From Arenibacter catalasegens (lineage in GTDB: Bacteria > Bacteroidota > Bacteroidia > Flavobacteriales > Flavobacteriaceae): a DNA stretch of 64,000 bases. A program made the position numbers and the translations under genes. A model generated the notes under the pieces. It was given only the letters and a program-made list of their open reading frames with translations, ran no database searches and was not told the origin of the DNA. The stretch lies in NCBI RefSeq assembly GCF_002909235.1, contig NZ_PHQQ01000006.1:1-64000 (forward strand). The letters run 5' to 3'. Below are positions 9,160 through 17,903 of this stretch, one piece after another; the stretch's first letter is position 1; every line of letters starts with the position of its first letter.

Positions 9160-10332
9160 TTGAAAGACATTTTTAAACATATCGTAGCCGCAGACAAACT
9201 ACATCCAGTATTCAAATTGCTTTGTGAGCATTTGCCAATTGAACCGGCTAAACTTTTAATAGATGAAATTACCGCCGAAATGCCCGATAATGACGGAAAC
9301 TTTATTCAGCAATTTCAAACAACCGGTTTCCATTCGCGACTTTGGGAAATTTTTCTGTTCAAGTTCTTCAAGGTAAATGGTTTTACTTTTGATGACACCC
9401 ATAATCGTCCTGATTTTCACGTGGCTAAAAATGGAATTGATTTTCACGTGGAAGCCAGCCTATCAAGCGAAGTAGAAGGAGATAAATTTACCAAAGCGTA
9501 TATTTTAAAAGCTCAAAAAACCAATGACTTAGCAGTTCAAAGAGAATTGATAGAACACTATGTCATCCGCATGGGTAGTGTCCTCTATTCCAAACTACAA
9601 AAAAAATATTGGGAACTGGATTGGGTCAAAGGCAAACCGCTTGTCCTGGCAATAACACCTGCCCATAATTATTTAGCAGGCTTTTTGCCTGATGCGAAAA
9701 TCATAGAGTACCTATATGGATTGTCGTATGAAGCAGACTCGAACGCAGAAGGGCTAATTCCAAAAAAGGTAGAAGAAGTAAAGGTGCATAGATATGGAAA
9801 AAAAGAAATACCGGCTAACTTTTTTTCGTTGCCGGACACGGAAAATATAAGTGCCGTGCTATTTACCAACAATAGCGATTTGCATAAATTCAACCGAATG
9901 GGATACCAAAATGGGTTATCCGAGTTAACCATTATTATGGAAAGGGCAGGTTTGGCCTTTGACATGACCCCGAACGCACATCCCGTAGACTTTTCGCAGT
10001 CAATAATTCCGGGAGACATAAAAGAAGACTGGAATGAAGGTGTTTCCATTTTTCATAATCCTAATGCGAATATACCCTTAGAGAAAAACCTATTTCAAAA
10101 TATTAGAGAAGCGTGGATAAATGAGGATGGAGATATTGATGGTACAATGCCTAATTTTTTTCCATTCAGTTCAATGACATTTCCCGTAGCAATCGGAAAT
10201 GTTCCGGCAACTCATAACCTGAAGCCTTCATTGCTGGAAAGATGTCTTTTCAAAATATTGGAAGTATTTCCAAAATCGACAAAAGTGATAATCTGGATTC
10301 TTAACAAATTTGATAAATTTAAATCCTTATAG
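9160..10332 (+). CDS. hypothetical protein with restriction-endonuclease-like N-terminal motif
   Basis: I do not recognise a named family. In the N-terminal 110 residues there is an E63 (SRLWEIFLF), RPDF with D85, and DFHVEAS with E98. The spacing of E, PD and E-x-A resembles diverged PD-(D/E)xK nucleases in which the catalytic lysine has been replaced. The remaining 270 residues have no recognised motif. The start is a TTG at 9160; the next in-frame Met is at residue 41 and would cut into the conserved segment. It lies 97 bp after the PLD nuclease gene and 70 bp before the Shedu gene, same strand, so co-transcription is plausible. Confidence 0.5.
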   Translation: MKDIFKHIVAADKLHPVFKLLCEHLPIEPAKLLIDEITAEMPDNDGNFIQQFQTTGFHSRLWEIFLFKFFKVNGFTFDDTHNRPDFHVAKNGIDFHVEASLSSEVEGDKFTKAYILKAQKTNDLAVQRELIEHYVIRMGSVLYSKLQKKYWELDWVKGKPLVLAITPAHNYLAGFLPDAKIIEYLYGLSYEADSNAEGLIPKKVEEVKVHRYGKKEIPANFFSLPDTENISAVLFTNNSDLHKFNRMGYQNGLSELTIIMERAGLAFDMTPNAHPVDFSQSIIPGDIKEDWNEGVSIFHNPNANIPLEKNLFQNIREAWINEDGDIDGTMPNFFPFSSMTFPVAIGNVPATHNLKPSLLERCLFKILEVFPKSTKVIIWILNKFDKFKSL

Positions 10333-10402
10333 TACCACAAGCACTAATAGTTAAAGCCTGAGTAAATCAAAACACACAAATACGTAATAATAGCAAACCC
10401 TA

Positions 10403-11590
10403 GTGATCGAAATTCAAAAAAAAGAAAACAAACTTGTTCTCAAATACTATTATTCTGATTTTCAATCAGGTTATTGGGTTGATGACAAACTTCTTTCAAA
10501 TAAGCCTTTTCCAATTAAAAAAGTATTTCATGTTAGAAAGGAAATTTTAATTGAAAGAATCGAGGAAGATTTTGAGGAACCAGAATATTTTTTTGAAATT
10601 GGCACTCTTGACGGCCACTATTTTAAAATTGACAGGGCCGTTTTTGCGCTAAAGAACGATTTTTACTTTCATAAAGATGTGCACCTAAATGAAAAACATT
10701 TTATTGCAAAAACGAAGATTTCCATTTTAAATCAAATTGACAGACACATTTCACAAGACATCTTTATAGGAGGAGAAAAAGAAGATGTTTTACCGTATAA
10801 AGCCTTTACAGAGCTAATCAAAGTTTTCCCCACTACACATGAAGTAACGCTATACCGAGAAGCCAAAGTAACCGCCATACTTAGGGATTATTTCGACAAT
10901 GTACGTGATAAAGAATTGAGTTATCACTCCTATATCGGAAAGAAAACACCTGTTTATAAAAGTGATTTGAGAAAAATCTTCAAAGACTCGGATATCGTTA
11001 AGCACGAAACCTTGTTAGAGCGATTACGAAGTATGCTCAACAACGAAATCAAGTACAGCGAGAAACAATGGCAGGAAGAAATCATTCAAATTATTCTTAT
11101 GCTCTTTCCTAAGTACATAGCTGTTTTCGACGAGGTGCGCTTCAAAGATGTATATAATAAAAAGACCCGAAAGCTTGACTATGGCCTAATTGATTTTATG
11201 GGAAATTTGGACATAGTCGAGATTAAAATTCCTTTTGAAAAAAGTATTGTAACCACAGGAACATATAGAGACAACCATATCCCTAAAAGAGATTTATCAG
11301 GCACGATTATGCAAATCGAAAAGTATATTTACTATCTCAATAAATCAGGAGTACAAGGAGAAAAGGGATTAACCAAAAAATACAAAGAAAAATTACCTAT
11401 TGATTTAGAAATAAAGATTACGAATCCAAATGGGATGATAATCATGGGGCGTGACATAAATATGGATAAACATCAATTGGCAGATTTTGAAATAATCAAG
11501 CGTAAATACAAGAATATCATTGATATTTTTACATATGATGACCTATTACGTCGATTGGAAATAACAATAAAGCAATTGAAGCGTATTTAA
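10403..11590 (+). CDS. sduA: Shedu defence nuclease SduA (DUF4263)
   Basis: The 395-residue protein matches the Shedu/DUF4263 pattern in its C-terminal half. QWQEE (222-226) precedes LFPKY, then KLDYGLIDF with D259 and D264, then the VEIK motif with E273 and K275, then SGTIMQIEKY with Q304, and finally an NPNGMIIMGRD stretch and TYDDLL. These are the PD-(D/E)xK elements of the Shedu nuclease, a single-gene antiphage system that nicks DNA. The N-terminal 200 residues are the variable part that differs among Shedu proteins and probably controls activity. The start is GTG at 10403. It lies 38 bp before the SEC-C gene. Confidence 0.85.
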   Translation: MIEIQKKENKLVLKYYYSDFQSGYWVDDKLLSNKPFPIKKVFHVRKEILIERIEEDFEEPEYFFEIGTLDGHYFKIDRAVFALKNDFYFHKDVHLNEKHFIAKTKISILNQIDRHISQDIFIGGEKEDVLPYKAFTELIKVFPTTHEVTLYREAKVTAILRDYFDNVRDKELSYHSYIGKKTPVYKSDLRKIFKDSDIVKHETLLERLRSMLNNEIKYSEKQWQEEIIQIILMLFPKYIAVFDEVRFKDVYNKKTRKLDYGLIDFMGNLDIVEIKIPFEKSIVTTGTYRDNHIPKRDLSGTIMQIEKYIYYLNKSGVQGEKGLTKKYKEKLPIDLEIKITNPNGMIIMGRDINMDKHQLADFEIIKRKYKNIIDIFTYDDLLRRLEITIKQLKRI

Positions 11591-11628
11591 GGACTGGAAA
11601 AGAAATTACTTAAAAAATTCAAATTAAT

Positions 11629-12861
11629 ATGTCGATACCGATAGTACTAGATAAATCCACTTTTCAAGGGCTTAACTATACCGACATTGTTGAGCTTCAT
11701 AAATATTACATTGTAAATATCACTCCATTATTAGTTTCAGAAATTCTCGGCGACCTTGCGAAGGAAGAAAAGGAAGGCAAGAAAACTCCTAAAGATCAAG
11801 TTACTGACCTTGCAAAGAAGATGTTTCCTTATAACGCATATGTAAATATAAATTATAAGGTGCTGGTTGAAAAGTCCCTAACTGGAGAATTTACGGGGCC
11901 TGACAACAGACCTATTCTAAATGCGGCGAAATCCATTAATACGTCTGCAAAAAAAGGGATGACATTTGTTGAAACACCAGAGGAATTATCCATCAAACGG
12001 TGGAAAAAAGGCCAATTTGACACATTGGACGAAATTATCTCCGAAGTCTGGAGAACAAAATCAAAAGATGAAAAGGTAGTAGAAGAATTTAAAGGAAGGT
12101 TCGCCCACCTCAGAGACATTAAAATTAGGGACCATAAGCCTTCAAACGAAGAGAAATTTCAAACATTAAAATCACGATTACAAGAAAGACTATATGTAGA
12201 ACTTGAACCTGAAGATACCTTAATCCTTGCAATAGATTATTTTGAAATCAATCCTGAATTGAAGGATTCTATTCTTGATCGATGGAAAAATGAATCGCAT
12301 CTAGATTTACAAAATTTAGCAAATTATGCAATGTATTGCTATGAGGTAGTTTGCTTGTATTTTATTGGAATCAATAATTCACTATGCGGAGAACGATTAA
12401 CTAATCTTTTAGATCTAGAATATCTTTTTTATGTTCCGTTTGCCAGAGTATTCAGCACAAATGATAAATTTCTGAGGAATCTCTTTTATGCCGTGCAACC
12501 AGAGGATACATTTTTCGTCAAGCTACAAGAACTTAAAGACGATTTTAAAAATTTTAAAGCGCTGAATAAAGAGGGAGAAGTTTTTCATGAACCTCCAATT
12601 AAAGATTCAGAAACATATAGGATTTGGGATAGTGTCTTCAATTTAAAACTTTCGAGAAGACTTAAACCTTCGAAGGCCGAATTGAAAAGGAAAGAAGCCG
12701 AAATGGAGGAAATTATTGCTTTATCCAAAAGCGGTAAAGAAGGTAAGTTTGACGGAGAAGCTGATTTTGCTGTCAAGGAATTTTTGATGTCGCCGGATGA
12801 TCCGTGTCCGTGTAAAAGCGGCAAAGCTTTTAAAGATTGTCACTTAAATGGAAAGCAATAA
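11629..12861 (+). CDS. SEC-C motif metal-binding protein, function unknown
   Basis: The 410-residue protein ends in a SEC-C zinc-binding motif: C393-x-C395, then SGKAFKD, then C404-H405. This tail also occurs in SecA and in many uncharacterised proteins, where it binds zinc and contacts protein or ribosome. The N-terminal segment MSIPIVLDKSTFQGL has the beta-strand plus Asp look of a PIN-like nuclease, but the full acidic constellation is not obvious. A lysine-rich helix lies at about 350-375. It sits between the two Shedu-type genes on the same strand (38 bp after the first, 100 bp before the second). A defence role is inferred only from context. Confidence 0.6.
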   Translation: MSIPIVLDKSTFQGLNYTDIVELHKYYIVNITPLLVSEILGDLAKEEKEGKKTPKDQVTDLAKKMFPYNAYVNINYKVLVEKSLTGEFTGPDNRPILNAAKSINTSAKKGMTFVETPEELSIKRWKKGQFDTLDEIISEVWRTKSKDEKVVEEFKGRFAHLRDIKIRDHKPSNEEKFQTLKSRLQERLYVELEPEDTLILAIDYFEINPELKDSILDRWKNESHLDLQNLANYAMYCYEVVCLYFIGINNSLCGERLTNLLDLEYLFYVPFARVFSTNDKFLRNLFYAVQPEDTFFVKLQELKDDFKNFKALNKEGEVFHEPPIKDSETYRIWDSVFNLKLSRRLKPSKAELKRKEAEMEEIIALSKSGKEGKFDGEADFAVKEFLMSPDDPCPCKSGKAFKDCHLNGKQ

Positions 12862-12961
12862 ATATTGAATTTTAATCGAAACCCAATAAATGTCCTAATC
12901 TGGCTTTCTTCGTCTGTAGATAAGTATTATCCATTATCTTTAATTTACACAACCTTTATAA

Positions 12962-13708
12962 ATGAATTGGTATACAAAAACAATCAGACTTGATTTCAAA
13001 ACAAAGCTAATTTCGGAATGGGAAAGCTTACTTTCCCAAGGTCTAACAGAAAATAACTATCAAACTTATTTAAGCAATAATGCCGGACTCTTTCTCGCCA
13101 ATGAAAGTTGTCATTTGGTTATTTCCAAGCTAAAATTAGGTAGTGAGCTAGAAACTGATTTTGTAACCTTGACTGATGGATATAGCAATGGAAATCAATT
13201 TGAATTGATAGAAATCAAACAACCAAGTGCAAAACTTTTTACTGAAAAAGGCGTGATGACATTCGATTTCAACAGAGCTACACAACAAATAAGAGATTGG
13301 AAAAGATGGTTGATCGACAATCCCTCTTGGTTTAGAAAACACTTGCCAACAGTTTCGACGCGCGTAATCTCAGAGAGCCATTTAAAGTTCAAGATTATTA
13401 TTGGTCGGAGAAATACAAACCCATATGAAATAGAAAAAAGAAATCAAATCGGAGAGGAAATCGGGGCAGAAATAAGATCATTTGACTATCTGACTGACAA
13501 ATTAAGAAATAGGCGGTTTTATCCAACCGCTTGGCTTTCTGACGGAAACAATTCTTATGAAGAAGAGATGGCAAACCCCTTCTTTAAGGCTACTACCGAT
13601 TCTCAATGGAAGAAATTCTGTCAAACTAAAATAGCATCTTCGCACTTCTACAGCCATCACACCGAAAGGATTCTGGAGAGCAGAACATATAATAAGTCAA
13701 TGCTTTAA
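12962..13708 (+). CDS. short Shedu-like DUF4263 nuclease
   Basis: This 248-residue protein has a compact version of the same nuclease core: NNYQTYLSNNAGLFL (31-45), D66 in ETDFVTL, the ELIEIK motif with E84 and K86, and ATQQIRDW with Q108/Q109. This is the D...E-x-K...Q arrangement of PD-(D/E)xK enzymes and matches Shedu/DUF4263 proteins, but without the long variable N-terminus of the neighbour at 10403. It is the last gene of the island before the tRNA-Ala. Whether it works with the larger Shedu gene or independently cannot be told from sequence. Confidence 0.7.
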   Translation: MNWYTKTIRLDFKTKLISEWESLLSQGLTENNYQTYLSNNAGLFLANESCHLVISKLKLGSELETDFVTLTDGYSNGNQFELIEIKQPSAKLFTEKGVMTFDFNRATQQIRDWKRWLIDNPSWFRKHLPTVSTRVISESHLKFKIIIGRRNTNPYEIEKRNQIGEEIGAEIRSFDYLTDKLRNRRFYPTAWLSDGNNSYEEEMANPFFKATTDSQWKKFCQTKIASSHFYSHHTERILESRTYNKSML

Positions 13709-13760
13709 GCACAGCTCTAGAAATTAAATCAACTCATATAAGACCATAAAAAGCCAAAAT

Positions 13761-13782
13761 TTGAGTGCAAATTGAGTGCAAA
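13761..13782. repeat. perfect tandem 11-bp repeat beside tRNA-Ala (possible integrase-arm or attachment region)
   Basis: TTGAGTGCAAA occurs twice in direct succession (13761-13771 and 13772-13782), immediately beyond the tRNA terminator on the island side. Short direct repeats next to a tRNA 3' end often serve as integrase arm sites of an integrated element. A 12-nt sequence CATATAAGACCA (13735-13746) also occurs in inverted orientation at 592-603 near the left side of the island. Confidence 0.5.
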
Positions 13783-13783
13783 T

Positions 13784-13816
13784 AAAAAAGGTTTCAAAAG
13801 TAAAACTCTTGAAACC
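13784..13816 (-). terminator. intrinsic terminator of tRNA-Ala
   Basis: On the minus strand GGTTTCAA (13816-13809) pairs with TTGAAACC (13797-13790) and is followed by a run of six T. It lies just after the 3' end of the tRNA gene. Confidence 0.8.
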
Positions 13817-13827
13817 CTTGTGTTTAT

Positions 13828-13906
<79 letters not shown>

Positions 13907-13976
13907 TTTTGGCTGCCGCAAAGAAAATACTTTTTCTAACACTATCAAAGTACAATTCAAGCTTATTCCAAATTTA

Positions 13977-14774
13977 TTAATCTTTTTTCACACTTAGCAC
14001 CAAAACTGGTACCGGAGCGAAAAATTCCGATTTGGGAATGGTATTCTTTTCCCATAGTTTTTTAAAGAAACCTCTTTTTCTCCTAAAAACACACAATAGG
14101 TCCGGGTGTTTTGACTCAAAATGCTGCAAAACCCCTAAATAGGTTGAAGGGTTTTCAGATTGGGTAAGTTCAGAACTTAAACCCATTAAGGACATGTTTA
14201 TTTTAAGGTCATCTTTGGTGTAGCCGGGCGTTTTAACAAATAATAGGCTAACCTTGGAATCGAACTTTTTCTTAATTTCTATTAATGGGTATAAAATGCT
14301 CTTCTGCTTTAACACCCCCGATTTAAAGGCTGTCAATATTATTTTGAACGGCTTAAAAACGGTCCCTTTTGGCACAATAAGAGTGGGTATATCCGTTTGT
14401 TTTACAATTTTCCCTGAAGTATGCCCTAGGTACAATTCTTCTTGTATGTCATTACTTCTAGGCGCCAAAATAATTAAATCTATCCCTAGGTCCTTATCTA
14501 TATCAATTAGACCGTCTACGATGTCGCCGTTATACGTGGCCATTTTAATGTTAATATTTTTTGAATCTACCTTATCAATGACCGCCTTTATGTGCTCCTT
14601 ACTTCTTTCTGCAAGTTTTTCCCGAATATTCGCCAAAGTACTGGTGCTAGCACTAACACTAAATACTTCCATTACATAAATACTGGAACCAAATTCTGTT
14701 GCGAAGTCCACTGCATATTGTAATGTTTCGTGTGCATTCTCAGAAGTTCCGATGGGAACAAGGATATTTTTCAT
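13977..14774 (-). CDS. universal stress protein family protein
   Basis: At 265 residues this is a two-domain-length USP. The N-terminal half (MKNILVPIGTSENAHETLQYAVDFA to TLIVPKG, about 1-138) has the UspA fold pattern, including the hydrophobic strand with D at DLIILAPRS and a glycine loop GHTSGKIV near 117-124. That loop departs from the canonical ATP-binding GxxGx9G(S/T). The second half is a diverged repeat of the domain (FKIILTAFKSG onward). Such tandem proteins are common in flavobacteria and are linked to stress adaptation; the ligand is unknown. It is a single gene and is the first core gene after the island. Confidence 0.85.
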   Translation of the reverse strand: MKNILVPIGTSENAHETLQYAVDFATEFGSSIYVMEVFSVSASTSTLANIREKLAERSKEHIKAVIDKVDSKNINIKMATYNGDIVDGLIDIDKDLGIDLIILAPRSNDIQEELYLGHTSGKIVKQTDIPTLIVPKGTVFKPFKIILTAFKSGVLKQKSILYPLIEIKKKFDSKVSLLFVKTPGYTKDDLKINMSLMGLSSELTQSENPSTYLGVLQHFESKHPDLLCVFRRKRGFFKKLWEKNTIPKSEFFAPVPVLVLSVKKD

Positions 14775-14875
14775 AGGTTCAGTATTAATTGTTTTTTACG
14801 CCTTTACTAGTTTGTTGGTCAGACATGGCGCAATTAAAATTTTGGTTATTGTCAATAAATGGGTTCAGCCCCTTT

Positions 14876-14942
14876 CATGATTCGATTAGTCATGAATAGC
14901 ATAAATTTACAAATTAAATTCAACCATGCATGATTCGATTGG
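14876..14942. repeat. short direct repeat upstream of the MATE gene
   Basis: CATGATTCGATTAG at 14876-14889 and CATGATTCGATTGG at 14929-14942 match at 13 of 14 bases, 53 bp apart start to start. They lie in the 299-bp gap between the divergent USP and MATE genes, which otherwise shows nothing recognisable, and could bind a regulator. Confidence 0.35.
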
Positions 14943-15073
14943 CAAAGATATTGGAAATTCCGGACATTCTTAATGTTACTGAGGCCTGCGCAAATAATGG
15001 ATAGGGCAGGCATTTATCAAAGTAGCGAATATCCCTTTCATTATTAGGAATTAATATTGTAAAACAATTTTTT

Positions 15074-16408
15074 TTGAAGACAATTATAAATTTTAAGACT
15101 ATTAACAATCTTGCCATTCCTGCTACAATAGCTGGTATTGCGGAACCATTACTATCCATTACCGATACGGCTATAGTGGGCAATATACCTCAAGATGGGA
15201 TGGAGTCTTTGGCAGCGGCGGGAATAGTGGGTACCTTTTTATCGATGTTGATATGGATTTTAGGCCAAACTCGTAGTGCTATTTCCGCGATATTGTCACA
15301 ATACTTGGGTGCCGGGAAGTTGGATAGGGTTAAAACGCTCCCAGCACAGGCTATTTTTTTAAATATACTTTTGAGTTTAGTTATTCTTCTTTCTACCGTT
15401 TTTATTGTGGAAGAAATATTTGTTTTACTCAATGCTAAAGGCAGAATTTTGGAGCTCTGTATTTCTTATTATTCCATTCGGGTATGGGGTTTTCCCTTAA
15501 CATTATTTGTCTTTGCAGTAATGGGTATTTTTCGAGGCTTGCAGAATACGTACTACCCTATGTTGATAGCTATTACTGGAGCGGTTTTGAATCTAGTGCT
15601 CGATTTTGCGCTGGTGTATGGCGTAGAAGGGTTTATTTCTCCAATGTACTTGGAAGGCGCTGCTTGGGCAAGTTTAATTGCCCAGGGTATAATGGCTTTT
15701 ATGGCGTTTGTACTTCTAATAACAAAAACAAATATAAGCTTGGCACTTAAGTTTCCACTACATCCTGAACTTGGTAGATTGGTGGTGATGAGTCTAAATC
15801 TTTTTGTAAGAGCGCTCGCTTTGAACACGGCCTTGATTTTGGCAGTAAGGGAGGCAACCGCCTTGGGAGACAAGTATATAGGGGCCCATACCATTGCCAT
15901 TAATCTGTGGCTTTTTTCAGCTTTTTTTATTGACGGCTATGGAGCTGCAGGGAATATAATGGGCGGTAAATTATTGGGAGCGAAGAACTACAACGGACTT
16001 TGGGAATTAGGCAAAAAAATAATCTTGTACGGTTTTGTAGTAAGTCTAATTCTTGTTGTGCTAGGCTTCGTGTTTTACAGACCTATAGGAAGTATATTTT
16101 CTAATGACATTACCGTATTGCAAACCTTCTACTCCATATTTTTTATCATTATCCTAGGGATTCCTATAAACATGGTGGCTTTTGTTTTCGATGGACTTTT
16201 TAAGGGTTTGGGAGAAATGAAATACCTTAGGAATGTCTTGCTGGCAGCTACCTTTCTAGGTTTTGTTCCCTTGCTTTTTCTTGGTAAATTTTTAGATTGG
16301 GGACTATACGGTATATGGATAGCATTTACCCTTTGGATGATTATTAGGGGAGGCGCGTTGGTATGGAAATTTAGACGAAAGTTTCGTCCCCTTCTTGAAA
16401 ACGTTTAA
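15074..16408 (+). CDS. MATE family multidrug efflux transporter
   Basis: The 444-residue protein is hydrophobic throughout with about 12 membrane spans. The N-terminal NLAIPATIAGIAEPLLSITDTAIVG, with the acidic residues of the first helix and the G-rich ILSQYLGAG loop, is typical of the DinF-type branch of MATE transporters, which exchange Na+ or H+ for organic cations or other compounds. The start is a TTG at 15074; the next Met is at residue 50 and would remove the first span. A crotonase gene follows about 85 bp later on the same strand. The substrate is not predictable. Confidence 0.88.
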   Translation: MKTIINFKTINNLAIPATIAGIAEPLLSITDTAIVGNIPQDGMESLAAAGIVGTFLSMLIWILGQTRSAISAILSQYLGAGKLDRVKTLPAQAIFLNILLSLVILLSTVFIVEEIFVLLNAKGRILELCISYYSIRVWGFPLTLFVFAVMGIFRGLQNTYYPMLIAITGAVLNLVLDFALVYGVEGFISPMYLEGAAWASLIAQGIMAFMAFVLLITKTNISLALKFPLHPELGRLVVMSLNLFVRALALNTALILAVREATALGDKYIGAHTIAINLWLFSAFFIDGYGAAGNIMGGKLLGAKNYNGLWELGKKIILYGFVVSLILVVLGFVFYRPIGSIFSNDITVLQTFYSIFFIIILGIPINMVAFVFDGLFKGLGEMKYLRNVLLAATFLGFVPLLFLGKFLDWGLYGIWIAFTLWMIIRGGALVWKFRRKFRPLLENV

Positions 16409-16492
16409 TTTTGAAATACCAGGGGATAAGTATTACTGACCTATGAAATGGTCTATAATACTTTGGAAAGGTTAACAACTAATAAGAAAAAT

Positions 16493-17260
16493 ATGGGCAC
16501 TACCCGATCAAGCGGAAGTTTATATGTCAACATAATAAATAGGGTTGCCACGGTAGAATTTGGGCATCCTGCCAGTAATTCCTTCGTTGCAGCGCTATTG
16601 GAAAGACTTACGACAACATTAGGTGAGTTGTCAGAAAATGATGAGGTATCCGTAATTGTTTTAAAATCTGAAGGAGATAGGACTTTTTGTGCAGGCGCAT
16701 CCTTTGATGAATTGGTGGAAGTAAGCAGTTTGTCCGAAGGAAAAGTATTCTTTGGCGGATTTGCCTATTTGATCAATGCCATGAGGACCTGTAAAAAGTT
16801 GATCGTGGGAAGGGTGCAGGGCAAGGCCGTAGGAGGTGGGGTAGGAATTATAGCGGCATGTGACTATGTGTTTGCTTCTGAGGCGGCTGCAATCCGTTTA
16901 TCTGAACTTACCATAGGGATAGCACCTTTAGTTATTGCTCCGGCGTTACAACGAAAAATTGGTGTTGCCGCCTTATCGGAATTGTCGCTTTCTCCAAATG
17001 AATGGAAAAGTGCCTACTGGGCACAGGAAAAAGGATTGTTTTCCAAGGTTTTTGATAAGTTGGGGGAGATGGATAAGGAGTTGGAGATTTTAACCGAAAA
17101 TTTGGCTAAATACAATCCGGAAGCCTTGCAGGAATGGAAAAAAGTGTTGTGGGAAGGAACCGGCCATTGGGAAACTTTATTGACGAACAGGGCAGAAATT
17201 ACAGGCCGTTTGGCTATTTCTGAAGAAACCAAAATCGCCCTCGCTAAATTTAAGAAATAG
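16493..17260 (+). CDS. enoyl-CoA hydratase/isomerase (crotonase) family protein
   Basis: I chose the ATG at 16493 (MGTTRSSGSLYVNI), because the preceding 15 codons of the open frame are not conserved-looking and an A-rich stretch precedes this ATG. The 255-residue protein has the crotonase oxyanion-hole elements: CAGASFDEL and GKAVGGGVGIIAACDYVFA. A glutamate in SELTIGIAP lies where the first catalytic Glu of hydratases is found. The usual second Glu is not evident, so isomerase or another crotonase reaction is possible. It acts on acyl-CoA in the cytoplasm. The DUF4199 gene follows 8 bp later, suggesting co-transcription. Confidence 0.82.
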   Translation: MGTTRSSGSLYVNIINRVATVEFGHPASNSFVAALLERLTTTLGELSENDEVSVIVLKSEGDRTFCAGASFDELVEVSSLSEGKVFFGGFAYLINAMRTCKKLIVGRVQGKAVGGGVGIIAACDYVFASEAAAIRLSELTIGIAPLVIAPALQRKIGVAALSELSLSPNEWKSAYWAQEKGLFSKVFDKLGEMDKELEILTENLAKYNPEALQEWKKVLWEGTGHWETLLTNRAEITGRLAISEETKIALAKFKK

Positions 17261-17268
17261 AACGTATT

Positions 17269-17745
17269 ATGAGCAAGTTCCGTATTGAAATTAAATGGGC
17301 CGTTATTTTTGCATTGGCTACCCTACTTTGGATGGTTTTTGAGAAATCTATGGGTTGGCACGACGTACTTATAGCAAAGCAGGCCATATATACCAACTTT
17401 TTTGCCATCATAGCCATCGCCGTTTTTGTCTTGGCATTATTGGACAAAAGAAAAATAGATTTTAATGGAAAAATGAGCTGGAAACAGGGGTTTATCAGTG
17501 GTATTTTTTTAAGTGTAATCATTGCAGTATTAAGTCCACTGACCCAATATATAACCAACACTTTTATTACACCCGAATATTTTCCCAATATTATTAAGTT
17601 TGCCGTAGATTCTGGAAAAATGAGCCAAGAAGCAGCCGAAAGTTATTTTAGCTTGAAAAGTTATGTGCTTCAAAGTTTTTTTGGTGCCTTGACTATGGGA
17701 ATCGTTACCTCGGCCATTGTAGCTTTTTTTGTAAAGAAACAATAA
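17269..17745 (+). CDS. DUF4199 family membrane protein
   Basis: The 158-residue protein has four predicted membrane spans, at about 8-28, 40-58, 73-94 and 131-153. The pattern (charged N-terminus, FEKSMGWHD loop, KQGFISGIFLS, a conserved helix before a terminal FFVKKQ) matches DUF4199, found almost only in Bacteroidota and of unknown function. It lies 8 bp after the crotonase gene. Confidence 0.8.
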   Translation: MSKFRIEIKWAVIFALATLLWMVFEKSMGWHDVLIAKQAIYTNFFAIIAIAVFVLALLDKRKIDFNGKMSWKQGFISGIFLSVIIAVLSPLTQYITNTFITPEYFPNIIKFAVDSGKMSQEAAESYFSLKSYVLQSFFGALTMGIVTSAIVAFFVKKQ

Positions 17746-17784
17746 CCGGACTTGTTGATCGTTTTATTTTTTTAAACTATTAAA

Positions 17785-17898
17785 ATGGATATTTTATCAT
17801 TCTTAAATGGGAACTTAGTTTTTCCTCTTCTAGCACTAGTCTTACTTGTGATTTATTTCGTAAATCGAATTAAAAATAACAGAAAATTTAAAAGATAA
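17785..17898 (+). CDS. 37-residue single-span membrane protein
   Basis: An open frame ATG (17785) to TAA (17896-17898) encodes MDILSFLNGN, then a 17-residue hydrophobic span (LVFPLLALVLLVIYFVN), then a basic tail RIKNNRKFKR. The composition is that of a real inner-membrane microprotein with positive-inside topology. It lies 39 bp after the DUF4199 gene on the same strand. The function is unknown, and chance cannot be ruled out for so short a frame. Confidence 0.5.
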   Translation: MDILSFLNGNLVFPLLALVLLVIYFVNRIKNNRKFKR

Positions 17899-17903
17899 AC
17901 CAC

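Noticed and set aside
14920-15183. Minus-strand open frame opposite the start of the MATE gene
   Set aside because: It overlaps a clear transporter gene and has no recognisable pattern.
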